Notes: generated from the sequence alone by a model not told the origin. A DNA stretch of 64,000 bases from Protopterus annectens (GCF_019279795.1 NC_056730.1:613429890-613493889); one strand, 5' to 3'; positions 11,586-23,190 are shown, numbered from the stretch's first letter. Numbers and translations: made by a program.

Positions 11586-11773
11586 GGCAAGAAAGACTGA
11601 GGAAAATGGCGTCGGCTGATGCCTTTATACCCGAAGACCAGCAGAGATGACGTCGGGTGAAGTGCGACATCAGCCGAAGCCGGTCCCGGACTTTGGAATC
11701 CGGCCGACCGAAGGGCTGCCTGACGACAGGACAACCCATTTGTTATGACTGCAGATGCATCCATGAAGGACAT
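11586..11773 (-). repeat. Right terminal inverted repeat of DIRS element A
   Basis: Reverse complement of the left repeat. The outer 15 bases or so (ending GAAGGACAT) are unique to this end and recur in the internal complementary region. Confidence 0.9.
11621..11630 (-). promoter_or_regulatory. TATA-like box in the right terminal repeat of element A
   Basis: Reads GGTATAAAGG-like on the minus strand, about 160 bases upstream of the Gag-like ATG. The same placement occurs in element B (50693-50698), so it is a plausible promoter of this fossil family. Confidence 0.5.
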
Positions 11774-12777
11774 CAGCACAATCCAACAGTCAATTCTCAA
11801 AAGCATCCATGGAGCATAGTCTTTGGTGGCATGAAAGCACTGGAGGGCTTGGTGCTCAAACCTAGCTTTTTAGTTAACTCAGCTGAAGATGACAAATGGC
11901 TTGGGTGCATGGAAGGTGCCCTGAAGCTTTGAAAGTTGGTCAGATGTTATATCCGATTTCGGGTATAACTCGTATAGCGTAGGTTGCTGCAGCCGTGATA
12001 GATAAGAAGAACATGAATACTTGTTCTGATCTTCCAAGAGCTGTCACAACAGTGCTCCTCGGAACCACATTAACCTTTCATGTGAGATCATGAACCTAGT
12101 CCCAGCTCATGAACATTTCCCTCTTTCTGGATGCACATGAGTGAGAGAGGAAGATAATGATGGGAGGTGTAACTAGCTGCATTCATATCCTGCTTTAAAT
12201 TCATGCAGAAGTAATTGAAAATTACACATATTTTAAGAAATTAAACTGGCATTTTCATATACTTTCTCGTTACCAAGTCAGACAGTAAAACTAACACCGA
12301 TAAAAATATACAATCAATATAGAGTGATTTGCCATGACTACAAACATTTAAAATGCCAAATAATGCTCAACACAGAAGACCCCACATTTCAGAAACCTGT
12401 GTATGGGTGATAATAGTGTTAATGTTGCTTCAGAATGACAGGAGCAGCTAATTCAATGGCAAAAAGTAACATTTCCCTGAAAAATGTAAATGATGATTTT
12501 GCAGTTTTACTACAGTGAGATATATAATTATTGCCATGACTTTAAACAGCCCAGTGAGTTGATTAAAGCAGGTAATAATAAGATAAGTTCATTTCTCCTT
12601 TAATCTGATTTAAAAAAAAATATTGAGCAAGAGCATGTTGTAAGTGAAACTGGAGCTGCAATTCCATTAGTACCCACCTTAACGTGACATGGACCACCAA
12701 CATTTTCATTCATACCTCTTCCAATAAAGCTCACTTGTATTATTAGATAATCAAACAGCACCAAAAAACCAATAATA
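11774..12777. other. No gene recognised
   Basis: AT-rich sequence with no coherent reading frame and no repeat that I recognise. Positions 11950-12010 have slightly higher GC and CpG than their surroundings, without a clear match. Confidence 0.5.
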
Positions 12778-12971
12778 CCAAATCCACGTAGGAGGACACA
12801 GTGAAAGAAGAAAACAAGCCAGCAATAGCGTACAATCCCTTTTAATTTCCGCTTTCATCACTCGACTTCCTCAGAATTCTGAAGTCGAGTGACGAAAGCG
12901 GAAATTAAAAGGGATTGTACGCTATTGCTGGCTTGTTTTCTTCTTTCACTGTGTCCTCGTACGTGATTTTG
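12778..12971. repeat. Long palindrome made of two opposed PLE tails
   Basis: Two arms of about 95 bases meet at GAATTC (12874-12879). The arms are nearly identical apart from a three-base difference near the centre and scattered substitutions. Each arm reads outward as CTGA(GGA)AGTCGAG followed by TGA(C/T)GAAAGCGG, then an A-rich stretch, GGGATTGTACGC, a pyrimidine run and TGTGTCCT. This resembles the 3' tails of Penelope-like elements. The core CTGAGGA plus GAAA with a GTC/GAC stem fits a hammerhead ribozyme. No PLE coding sequence is attached. Confidence 0.75.
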
Positions 12972-13450
12972 TATTATTAGATAACTGGTATTCCTCTAGG
13001 CTTTAATAATTTTATATTGAATTTTACAGATGTGTCTTTATCCCTTATTTCTGTGTGTAAAGTTCATTCCTTCACTAAACATTTCCCTTCTTACTACCAG
13101 CTTTTTGTATCAGTGATGCTCTCCCTAAGTAAATTAATGACTGTGGGACTTATTAAAAATGTCCTTCTCCTTTTTATCATCTTCCAAGTGACTGACTTCT
13201 GTACTTGCAGATAAAACATATAAAGCTGTCTGTTAAGACTCTAGAATACAAGCTGAGCAAATGTAAGCTATAGCATTAATCAATTCTATGCTTGTAATCC
13301 CAGATGATAATAACAATTTCCTCAATAAAGCCAAAACTATGGATGAGTTGACTACATATAGATTCAAATAAATCTGGATTAATTAAATGCAGAATTAAAT
13401 GTCACTATACAGGCACCTATGCAGCTAAAAGTTGTTTAAGAGCATCTGCA

Positions 13451-13525
13451 AAACATAAGTTGTATTTATTTATTTGTTTATTTATCCTTTGTTGGCTACG
13501 TTAGTCCCACTAGGCTTGTGCTAGT
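13451..13525 (-). mobile_element. L2-like LINE 3' tail
   Basis: TTTATTTATTTG followed by CTTTGTTGG and TTAGTCCCACTAGG is the reverse complement of the (TAAA)n-ended L2 tail seen at 39375, 53886 and 19839. Confidence 0.5.
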
Positions 13526-15148
13526 ATGTTTCAGAAAATAAGTTATTAGCAAAAACAATGGGTACTGTAAATAGTTGTTATGATGAACTTAAATAATCCC
13601 AGCAATTTAAAAAGAAAAAGTAACAAAAGCATTTCATTGAAAGCCCAGAGGCAAGTATTACCCCACCTTTTGTTAGTTATACAAGCATGTCATCCACAAC
13701 AGTCTCTTTTAACTTCTACTTCTGCCAAGCTGAAAGTCGTCTAAATAGAAAGGTTCTTTCATGTTGTGCAAGGCTGTACATAAAAAAATAAACATAAATC
13801 ACAAGAAAAATTAAAGGGCTGAATGTTATTTTCAGCTTCTCAGTCTGTAAAGTGGTACCAGCTGCAAAAATGCTCTGTCCTGTGTTTGTGATGATTACAA
13901 ACCTTGTGTTTCTTCAAGTCTTGTGTAACTGGAATTGTACTGCAGGACACAACATGTCTGCATTTATCACACATTCAATAATACACAAAAAGCGTAAATA
14001 CCAATGTTAAAAGTAATTTATTACAGGTCACTTTTGCATATAAGTCAAAAAGAAATTTGACCATAACAAGCAATAGGGATAAATCTCACAGTCCTTCTGA
14101 AATGCCAAGTCCTCTAGTTAAAATGTAACCCTGTTCATTAAACAATGATATTCCCTTCAACTTAATTCCCATCCACTGCCAGTTCGAATGGCTTCAACTA
14201 AATCAGTGGTGTGTATGAAACTAGTCACAGAGCCCTATATTGTTGTTTTTCATTCAGACAATTTTCAAAATTATTAACATTTCAATTTTAGGTTATTGTT
14301 GGTCTGTAATTAGAACAATTTACAGAAATGATATTCTTAATTCAAAAGCAAAAACGTTTTTAAAAAATAAACCACAAATGAAATTTCTTTGAAATCTACT
14401 ACATATTATAAAAATATTTAAATAAAATATTACCTTTGTAGACAATGTGTGAGGGAAAAGTGAATATCATTGCTTCCAATGCAGTATAATAACATATCAG
14501 AACACTTGTGACCATCTATTTCTGGATTTGCAACATTCAGTATATGGTAATCTATTGTTTGTTTGCAAGATCAACAATATCTCATTAGAATACCCACAGG
14601 TTTATTTGTCAGTAACAGAGGTGAGAATAATGTGATGAGATTACTCATTATGCTAGGCACACCTTGATGTTTCTCTCTGTATAACCCTACCACACATCTC
14701 TTTGAAAGATTTGATTCATGAAATATATTTATAACTGCAGATAAATGGCTAGAAAGGTTAAACATGTGTAACCTGTGTATCTCATTTTAAAAAGCACATT
14801 CCCAGAATTGCTTTACATGCCTTACAAAACTGCTTCAGATACCACAAGAAGGAGAAATATCTTTCAGTGGTCTGAATGAAAGCAAAATATCACAAAGAAA
14901 TAAAACAATGTCTTACTCTAATAACAAACCACATATTACAGAATTACAGACATTTAAACTGAAAGGTGCACAGCAAAGTCTACTGTTTCTAAATGTTTTT
15001 TGTATCATTTCTAAATGAATACCTGTTTATAAGCTACTTGCCATGAAGCTAATGTATGAATAATGAGGGAGTAATGATTTTCCACAGAAGAAAAAATAAT
15101 CTTTCTTTAAGGTGCAACAGTTGATTTCAATATTTATCCATTTCTTTT
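13526..15148 (-). other. No gene recognised; probably includes the host gene's 3' UTR
   Basis: AT-rich sequence without coding frames. Because the host stop codon lies at 15149-15151 on the minus strand, the 3' UTR should extend leftwards from there. AATAAA on the minus strand occurs near 14601-14606 and near 14017-14022; either could be the poly(A) signal, but nothing in the sequence decides this. Confidence 0.4.
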
Positions 15149-15252
15149 TCAGATTTCATTATCTCCAGAAATATTCAGGCCTTCATCTTCATCATCTATC
15201 AGGTCAAAAGCATCTGTCCTGTCCGTCAACACTTCTTCAACCAGTGAAGATT
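15149..15252 (-). CDS. Last coding exon of a KAZALD-like gene (acidic C-terminus)
   Basis: The minus strand has a good acceptor (TTGCTTCTTTGCTTTCAG) at 15253-15270, followed by 104 coding bases. These are two bases completing a Glu codon, 33 codons and TGA at 15149-15151. The product is SSLVEEVLTDRTDAF, then DLIDDEDEG, then LNISGDNEI: very acidic, like the Glu/Asp-rich end of KAZALD1. The phase fits the donor of the Ig exon at 54439-54586 exactly (that exon leaves one G, giving GAA). In KAZALD1 the short acidic tail likewise follows the Ig domain. The tail sequence itself is not conserved enough to identify the gene, so the assignment rests on phase, strand, position and composition. The neighbouring DNA is non-coding. 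Confidence 0.6.
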
Positions 15253-15340
15253 CTGAAAGCAAAGAAGCAAAAAATTATATACAGTATCTAATGCAATCTG
15301 ACAGATCTCAATAGATTTATTTATTAAATGTTTTGCCAGG

Positions 15341-15341
<1 letters not shown>

Positions 15342-15431
<90 letters not shown>
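15342..15431. repeat. (GT)n-(AC)n microsatellite, inverted pair
   Basis: About 30 bases of GT, a short TATATATA, then about 50 bases of AC. This forms a long potential hairpin about 90 bases inside the intron from the last exon. Confidence 0.95.
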
Positions 15432-15435
<4 letters not shown>

Positions 15436-15579
15436 TATATGGAACCAACAGCTGACCCCTGTATGTGGATAGAAGTCACAAAGTAAGTAAAGGCCACTGC
15501 CTGCATTCAAAGCCACACATCAGGTAATATCTGTAAGTAAAATGCCCAGGAAAGAATCATTACCTTAAAGATGTGTTGG

Positions 15580-16859
15580 GTACAAGGGTCAAGTGGGATA
15601 TGCTGGTCCTTCCAATAGAGCAAGGTGGTTTAGGAATACCTGATTTGAAGGGATATTTTAGAGCTACACAGTTACGGCTCATATACATGACATAATTGGA
15701 AAGCTACAATTCAAAGTGGGAAGGGATGATGATTAAATGGGGAGGATTCAAAAAATAAGGAGAAATTGGGATTGTGGGTACAGAACCTTAATGACAGTAG
15801 TAAAAGCCATACAGAATATTGAATTTATAAAGTGCAGAAAGTGTTCTATGAACTAAAGCCAACACAAGAATAGAGAAAGGAGATCCTACTGATAGGGATG
15901 ACTGCAGTTAGGGGTACAGAGAATAGGCAAGATGGGGCTGGAATTTACTGGAGAAACCTGAAAAAGGAACCAAGGTACTGGGAACAAATAATTAAAGAAA
16001 GAAAGGTAATAGTGCATGACAAGGCCAAGAAGACATTTTGACTACAGACTAGACACTACCTCCCCTATCAGGCATTGATATCAGAGTAAACAGAACGAGA
16101 CAGGGGAATCCTTAGTGAAAGACCTGATCTGGTAGAGTTTTTACTTGAATCTAGAACAGAAGCTACTGTTTAAAAGGGACAGTTGGGGGAGGCATATAAA
16201 ATATTGCATGATAACTATAGGACTCTATCAGAGGAAGCTAGACAAGATTAGGAAGAGAAACTGGATAAGTAACTCACAAAGAAACAATGGAAGGACATAT
16301 TTAGGGATGCCAAATATGCAACACAGTCTGGAAGATTTAGGATTTCCAGTTGGAAGTGTCTGCATATGCATTTTTATACCCCAAGGAGCCTCCAAAGAAT
16401 TTTTCCTCAGGTAGATGGCAAATGTTGGAGGAGTGATGGGAAGAAAGAGGTAACTGGGAGCATATGTTGTTGGAGTGTAATGCGTTGGCAGACTTAAAAA
16501 AAATCCCTACACATTACTGTGTCAGAAATTTTAGGCAAGCAAATGGTGTGTAATTAAAGAAATTATTTTGGAGCTTGGATACAGGATCTGAACTGCCCAG
16601 AAATAATAAGGGTATGTTAAGTTTAATTCTGGTGGCTGCAAAAAAAGTTACTAGAAAATGGAAATCAAAGTCTAAACCAACTGTATTTGAAGTACAGAGA
16701 TAAAATAACTGGAAGTGGAGTCTTTACAAAAGGGTAAGAGCAAATTACATAGAAAAAATGGAAATTGTGGGAAAAATTCATGCAGAATAATGTTTTGGAG
16801 GAGAGAAGTTGAAAGGAAGGCAGGAACATCAACATATGTAATGTTGAATTGATGATTAG
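15580..16859 (+). mobile_element. L1/Tx1-type LINE 3' end, left part
   Basis: Degraded end of an L1-clade ORF2. Near 15625-15690 the translation reads GGLGIPDLKGYFRATQLRLIYM, a hallmark of the post-RT region of L1/Tx1 proteins. Near 16360-16450 it reads PRSLQRIFPQVDGKCWR, the conserved region before the C-terminal cysteine cluster. Many stops and frame changes show it is old. It is interrupted by the L2-like copy at 16877-19839, and its 3' UTR seems to resume at 19841. Confidence 0.7.
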
Positions 16860-16876
16860 TGTATATAAAATGCATA

Positions 16877-19839
16877 TTTGGCATCCCTTGCAAAGCTATA
16901 AATGTCATTTGTTTATACCTACCTCCAGGAAACAACATCAATACCCTTGAAAATATCCTTAATTGGCTTTCTATTAATCTCCCACAAGAAACCAATATCC
17001 TAGGAGACTGTAATATCGACTGGCAGTCCTGTAATAATACACACCCCACCACCCATATTAACTTATATGGCTTCTCACAAACTATTAACTCCCCTACCAG
17101 AACTAATAAACCCAACAACAAAGAAAGTACCTTGGACTGGATACTTACTAATAATCCTCATCAAACGTACAAAGTAGGAACCCTCCCAGATGATCTAAGT
17201 GACCACTCCCTAACCTATATTATCAGATATAAAACTAACCTACCTCACCCTAACACTGTCAGAACAGTACGCAACAAAAAGCAATTTAACCTTCAACTCT
17301 TCCAGACAGAACTTAATCAGTGTAATTGGTCCCCACTAAAATCTCTCCCACTTGATGAAGCAGTAACCTATTTTAATGCCACATTTCTAGCCATCCTGAA
17401 CCACCATGCCCCAGTATGCTCTGTTAGATGTAAAGCTAAACCAGCCCCCTGGCTCTCTAATACTACTAGGCAAAAGATCCTTCTGAGAAACAAAGCCTGG
17501 ACAAAATGGCATACTACTAAAAATCCAACAGATCACCAAACGTTTAGGCAACTTAGAAATCATACTAAAAAATCCATCATGTTAGACAAAAAGAACTTTT
17601 ACCTCCAGGCACAGCAGACCTATCAAATGAAACCTCAAAAGTTCTGGAACACCATTAACAAACTTCTTTACCCAGGACAATCTATCACTCCCAACCCACT
17701 AGGCTCCAACCCAGAGAGTCCCATTCACACTGCCAATGCCTTTAATTCTTTCTTTACCAATGCCATCCAAACTCTTGCTAGCCAACTATCTCCAAATACC
17801 ACAAATCTGCCTACTTCATCTTCAAACCCTCCCCCATCATTTCAGTTACAACCTGTGTCTACTTCCAGTATATGCTCCCTTCTCCAAAAACTAAAACCTA
17901 CCGCCCCTTCTGCTGACCAACTCCCAGCTGAATACCTTCAAAAAGGAGCTAAAGCCATTGCCTACCCCATATCCATTCTGATCAATAGAACCATAAGTGA
18001 AGGAAATATCCCATCAATCTGGAAAATTTCTTACATTATTCCACTACACAAAGGTGGAAATTCTTATGACTTCTCTAACTTTTGTCCTATAGCTCTACTA
18101 TCTCCTCTAGCAAAAATTATGGAAAAGTGTATCCATAAGCAACTTCTTAACCACCTCCTTCAAAACAACTTACTTGCCAACTGTCAACATGGCTTCAGAC
18201 CTTATCACAGTACCACCACTGCTCTATTATCATTCACAGATTGTATTAACCATAACTATAACAAAACTGTTCTTTCCTCTGCAGTATTCATTGATTTATC
18301 CAAAGCTTTTGACATGGTTAATCACCAACTCCTTTTACATATAATGAAATCTCTATCACTTAATCCCTTAGCTATAAATTGGTTCAAATCTTACCTAGAA
18401 AACAGACAGCAGGCTGTACTCTGGCACAGCAATCTTTCTAATCTACTTCCCATCTCCCTTGGTGTCCCTCAGGGTTCCATATTAGGTCCTCTTCTTTTTT
18501 CCATTTTTATTAATGACCTTCAGTCAGCATTTCCACACACTACCTGCATTCAATATGCTGATGACTCTACTATTATTTGCTCAGCCACTTCTCAAACCGA
18601 ACTACAGACCCTTACCCAGAAAGCATTTAATACTGTTGAAGAATGGTTCACAAACTGTTGCCTAAACCTAAACCCCAAAAAAACTAAACTGCTACTCTTC
18701 TCACCAACCCGTAAGTCCACCCCCATACATTTCACACTTACATCTAATAATGGTACTCTTATTTCTCCCGACCCTACTACCAAACTCCTAGGAATAACAA
18801 TAGACAATAACCTCAACTTTGATAGTCATATTAACGGTACAATAAAAACAGTCAACAAGAAACTAGGATCCCTCTATAGAATCAAACCCTTTCTTACACC
18901 AGTAGCCAGGACTGCTATAGCCAGAACTCACCTAATCTCTACTTTACTCTATGCTTCACCCATTTATACGAATCTTTCTAAAAACAACCTCAACAAACTG
19001 CCAGTATCCTATAATAATATTGCCAGATTTGCTACGGACTCTCCTTTCACCGCTTAATCTAAAACAACTTGATTGGCTAGAGTTTCTACACCATCTCAAA
19101 TTTCTACAGCTTGCTATAGCCCACAAGACCCTGTATCAACCCACCAATATTCCAATACTCTCTAGCCTCTTTACCCCCTACAATAATCCAAAAAATTTAC
19201 GCTCATCAAACAAACTTCTGTTTAACACTTGCAGATCCAACAACTCAGCAGGTGACTCCCTGTTCTCTAATACTGTTGGAAAGCTATGGAATTTACTACC
19301 CTCTGAACTCACAACTCTGTCTTCTCTTACACTTTTTAAAAAGAAACTCAAACTATACCTCAATACACACGGGTTATGTTCCTGCACTAATCCTGACTAA
19401 CTTTCTTATTTCTCACCAATAACTACCATACATCATAGTCTAACCCCTATAGTTTTCCTTTTACCATAAAACTGCTAATGAATTTCATAAATATATGTAT
19501 ATAACATCCTCTCATTAATATTATTCCTTGCAGATACTGTCCTTGCTATGAACAGAGTATGGTAGTTAGTATTTCTCTAACAATGTTCAACTTTTTGCTA
19601 TTTTTTTTTTTTTTTTTTTAAGAAAATAAATAAATAAATACAGTTTTATTTTTTAGTTCTAACTACAATTTTTATTTTGTATTTTGTATGTATCTTTACT
19701 GTTATTTCCTTCTTTATTGTATTTTGTAAGTTTCTTGGAGCTTTTCTCCCCGGGCCTCTATTGAAAATGGACATGTATCCAGTTAGACTAGCCCGGTCAA
19801 CAAATGTAAAATAAAAAATAAAATAAATAAAATGATATT
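16877..19839 (+). mobile_element. L2-like LINE, 5'-truncated, fairly young
   Basis: About 3 kb running from mid-endonuclease to the 3' tail. The tail reads GGAGCTTTTCTCCCCGGG, a spacer, then AACAAATGTAAAATAAAA and further TAAA units, as in L2 elements. Flanking sequences at 16860-16877 and 19840-19854 are similar (TGTATA, AAA, GCATAT), a possible target-site duplication. The copy sits inside the L1/Tx1 remnant. Its reading frame is almost intact, so it is among the younger LINEs here. It is the same family as the copy at 1-1660. Confidence 0.88.
16881..19400 (+). pseudogene. ORF2 of the L2-like LINE (endonuclease end and reverse transcriptase)
   Basis: Open from 16859 to 19057, then continuing in another frame to a stop at 19398-19400; one frame change near 19000-19055 is the only clear defect. 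The endonuclease end shows CLYLPPGNN, GDCNID (usually GDFNID) and DLSDHSL. A linker carries NHHAPV and PWLSNTTR. The RT has YIIPLHKGG, HGFRPYHSTTTALL, DLSKAFDMVNH, GVPQGSILGPLLFSIFIND and QYADDST (catalytic ADD). The C-terminal part in the second frame reads DSLFSNTVGKLWNLLP, the usual L2 ending. The protein would nick target DNA and copy its own RNA there; with its 5' end missing, this copy cannot. Confidence 0.88.
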
Positions 19840-19840
19840 T

Positions 19841-19970
19841 GTATAAAAGCATATATGTAACCTATAAATTTTGTAATTGTGAACATATTAACATGGTTTG
19901 TTTTCTTATCTGTAAATGCATGTTTGCCTATCACCTAAGTGATTATTTAATAAAGGGGTTAAAAAAGATG
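19841..19970 (+). mobile_element. L1/Tx1-type LINE 3' UTR, right part
   Basis: AT-rich sequence ending TTTAATAAAGGGGTTAAAAAA. Its position directly after the inserted L2 copy, and the possible duplication, suggest it continues the element seen at 15580-16859. Confidence 0.4.
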
Positions 19971-20124
19971 TAGTGGGGTAGAGAACTTTTAAATGAAAAT
20001 GCAGTCCAGACAGGCAAAGACAGTAAAGAGACAGTGGCTACAAATGGTTACAAGTGAGAGTAGCTTGACTTCTTTATATATAAAGGTGAACTAGGAAATA
20101 AGCAACATATATTAACAGCCTATG

Positions 20125-22322
20125 AGGTGGAATCCTTCAAAGCCCCCAGGGCTGTGGAAAATACGGCCCAGACCGCAGAATCCTTTATAAACGCATTCTA
20201 TGAACACCTTCAGGAATGCATGGATCATGCGATCCCAAATAAAACCAAGACCCAATCCTGCAAAGGCAGACGTCCTGTCTGGTGGACCCCAGCCATAAAC
20301 AAACTATACAATAGAAGGAGGAAGCTACTAAATGATAGAGCAAAATCCCAAAAAGGGAAGGCATCACTGATCAGTATTAGCAAAAAACTACGGGCACTCA
20401 TAAAATTGTCTAAGGCCAGCTTCGAGAGGAAAATTGCACAGGGCACTAAGGATAATCACAAGGCTTCCTTTAGTTATGTTAGGAACCTGGGTGGTAATTC
20501 CCAGATATGCTCAGAATTAGTCCAAAATGACAAAAAATACACTGAACCCACAGACATTGCCAACATCCTAGCTGACAGGTTCAGTGCAAACTTCTCCCCC
20601 CCCTCCCCACCAAAAGGGCAAATATCTATCCCAGCTGAGTGCTGCCCCCCTGACATCTCAGATGCTCAGGTAAGAGCCGCCCTCTCCAAAGCAAAAAAAC
20701 ACAGCATCAATGGGACCAGACGGTGTCCCGGGCTGCGTCCTACATGAACTCCAAGAAGAGCTAAACCCAAACATAAAACTACTGTTCAATCTCAGCCTTA
20801 CTACAGGATATGTGCCCAAAGAGTGGCGTACAGCAACAGTGGTCCCTCTCCATAAAGGTGGTGCCTCAACGGATCCTGGAAACTATTGCCCCATAAGCCT
20901 GACTAGCTTGGTCTGCAAATCTATGGAAAGGATCATCATGGACCTCATAAATAAAGATATTGGGGACCTACAGACCCTGGATCCTACCCAGTTCAGCTTT
21001 GTTAAGGGCAGATCCTGCCTCTTAAACCTGGTTGATTTCTTTGAAACAGTCACCAAGGCCATTGACGAGGGGAAGGTGGTCCACACAGCCTACCTGGACC
21101 TTGCAAAAGCCTTCGATACAATACCCCACTCGGGCATTATAGATAAGCTCACCAGCTTAAATATAAACCCCTATGTCACTAGATGGATTTCAAACTGGCT
21201 CAAGGACAGAACCCACATGGTTAGAATTGCTGGAGCCATGTCAGACTCCAAACCAGTTACAAGTGGTGTCCCACAAGGCTCAGTCCTGGGACCTCTCTTG
21301 TTCGGTATATATTTCTCGGAGGTACAGGCCAACACGGAAGGACTGTGGCTGACCAAGTTCGCAGATGACTGCAAACTGGGCCATAATCGACTCTCCAGCC
21401 GACACAAGCATCCTCCAAAAGGGCCTCATAGAAACAGACAACTGGTGCCAGAGCCATGGCCTCAAGCTAAATGCCAAAAGTGTATAGTCATCCCCTTTGG
21501 CAAAAACAAAGTGCCCACAAATTACCACATAGGTGGTAATCCATTAAGTACAGAAGAAGTAATTGGGGACCTGGGGACCCAAGTTGATAGCAATCTCTCA
21601 TTTGACAACCACGTGGCCAAATTGGTTAGAAAAACATTTTATATAGCCCACCTAATCATGAAGGGATTCACATCTAGATCAGGGGAGGTCATCGTGCCTC
21701 TTTACTCATCCCTCATCAGGCCCATAATTTAGTACAATGCCCCTTTTGGGATGTACCTTACCAGACACCTGCAGCAACTGGAAAGACCCCAAAAGTACCT
21801 CACCAAGAGGATCAAAGGGCTCAAACAGATGCCATATGCTGCCCGGTTAAAGAAACTCCAGCTCTACTCAGTTGCATACCGCCTGTTCAGAGGCAATCTG
21901 TGCCTGACGTATAAAGCCATGTCCAACCCAGAATTAATGGACATGCTGCAGCTCAGAAAATCCAAATCCCATCGAGCTACGCACTCGAGAGACTTGAACC
22001 TCAGCACTGAAATAAATAGGACATGCTGGAGGGACAGATTCATAACCCAGAGGCTCCCTTCACTCTGGAATAAAATCCCAGTCCAGGTTAGGCAGAGTCC
22101 CTCATTGACTCTCTTCAAGAGGAATCTTGATGAGTGGATGGGAGATCGTAGGTTTACCCCAGGTATCACTTCTGTGTCACTGTAAGACAGAGGCACAGTA
22201 TACTAACCTCGAAAAAGGGCATAGCAAAATAAATTTAAAATGGGTGGCGAAAGCCAAACACATTCTGGCTAGGCTTATAAATGCCCTAGGGCAGATAGCC
22301 TAGTATGAACCTATGAACCTAT
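20125..22322 (+). mobile_element. CR1-like LINE, 5'-truncated, fairly young
   Basis: Runs from just before the RT to the 3' end. The 3' UTR has GATAGCCTAGTATGAACC and ends in the short repeat ATGAACCT, a CR1-type microsatellite ending rather than poly(A). Tails of the same kind are seen (reversed) at 43390 and 51343. Sequence before 20125 is unrelated. Confidence 0.85.
20127..22185 (+). pseudogene. Reverse transcriptase ORF of the CR1-like LINE
   Basis: Opens mid-protein (FYEHLQECM, RPVWWTPAINKLYNRRRK). The RT core has TVVPLHKGGASTDPGNY, QFSFVKGRSCLLNLVDFF, AYLDLAKAFDTIPHSG, GVPQGSVLGPLLFGIYF and KFADDCKLG. It ends with INRTCWRDRFITQRLPSLWN and a stop at 22183-22185. Defects: one frame change near 20715; a short stretch at about 21380-21465 read out of frame and then restored (two compensating shifts); and one in-frame TAG at 21730-21732. 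Otherwise it is open, so the copy is recent but inactive. Confidence 0.87.
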
Positions 22323-22334
22323 ACTAAAACAAAC

Positions 22335-23190
22335 TAACACCCCTTTCTACTGAGCCTAATAGTTTTACTTGGGTGACCTCAACTATCCCTCCTTTACCTG
22401 GAAAACCTACATTACTTTAAATAAGTATGCACAAAACTTCCTGGGCTTAATTAATCGTTACCTAGACCAACTGTCTATATTCTCAACTTTGGGCTCAAAA
22501 ATAATGGACCTGGTTCTCTCCAATACTGCCACCTTATGGTCAATGTGAATAGTTAACACTTCACTGGTTAAATGTGGCCCCCATTCAATTACTCCCACTA
22601 TATGGGTAAAACCTGATCTACCACAAAACCCCTTGTGTCTTTAAATACTACTATAAGCCAAATCTAATGCAGCTAAGACATGATGTGTTGAAATTCAACC
22701 ATTCTTCTGACATTGGCAATCCCATCTCAAATGCTGCTACATCTGTGAATAATTTCTATGTTCACCTCAAAGCATGCACCAAGGCATCTGTCCTTATAAG
22801 ATATAAATATAGTGCCAAATTCAGGAATAAACACTTACAGTGGGACCCTAGTATAAAGAAACTATACAATAAGAGGAAGAAATGCATAGCCAGTACAAAC
22901 AAAGTCAATGCCCTGTCAGCAGAGAAGAATTCAAAAAGATCAACAAAGAACAAAATCAAATCCTTCAAACAAAAGTATGAATTGTAAACTGCTAGATCTG
23001 CCAATGACAACTAGAAAAATCTTCTTCAACTGTCATTAACCTAAGAGGTAATGCATAGCATGTTAAGAACTAATATAAAATAACAACCTTTACTCATACC
23101 CTAAGGACATAGGCCAATAAAATAAGGACAAATCCAGTTATAACTTTACTCCTCTGTCATCTCCTGACGTTCCCCAAATAAATAAAATAA
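22335..23190 (+). mobile_element. Older CR1-like LINE, left part
   Basis: Begins in the endonuclease (GDLNYPSFTWK near 22370, then MDLVLSNTA) and runs through the linker (FYVHLKACTKAS, KLYNKRKK at 22667-22987). It is aligned by eye to the younger copy next door but has many stops and small gaps. Its continuation is at 24622-26060. Confidence 0.7.

Larger units (their letters stand above)
6164..11773 (-). mobile_element. DIRS-1-type retrotransposon, element A (fossil, both ends present)
   Basis: Tyrosine-recombinase retrotransposon of about 5.6 kb on the minus strand. In transcription order it has the right terminal repeat (11586-11773), a Gag-like frame (9645-11465), an overlapping reverse transcriptase/RNase H region (about 7748-9418), a tyrosine recombinase region (about 6719-7740), the internal complementary region (6582-6680) and the left terminal repeat (6164-6382). 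The left edge starts AGTACAG and the right edge ends in CAT. The internal complementary region reproduces the reverse complement of both outer ends fused together, which confirms the edges. DIRS elements integrate through a circular intermediate and make no target duplication. Only a few breaks (roughly two to four) seem present and the terminal repeats are about 97-98% alike, so it is the youngest of the three copies here. Confidence 0.92.

Noticed and set aside
11950-12010. Slightly CpG-richer patch as a promoter
   Set aside because: Too short and isolated, with no nearby first exon.
12778-12971. Palindrome as a bacterial-type terminator or replication origin
   Set aside because: The context is a vertebrate intron/UTR region and the arms match PLE tail features.
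15226-15516. Open frames of repeated Cys-Val or His-Thr across the GT/AC arrays (also at 24295-24730)
   Set aside because: They are translations of dinucleotide repeats, not proteins.
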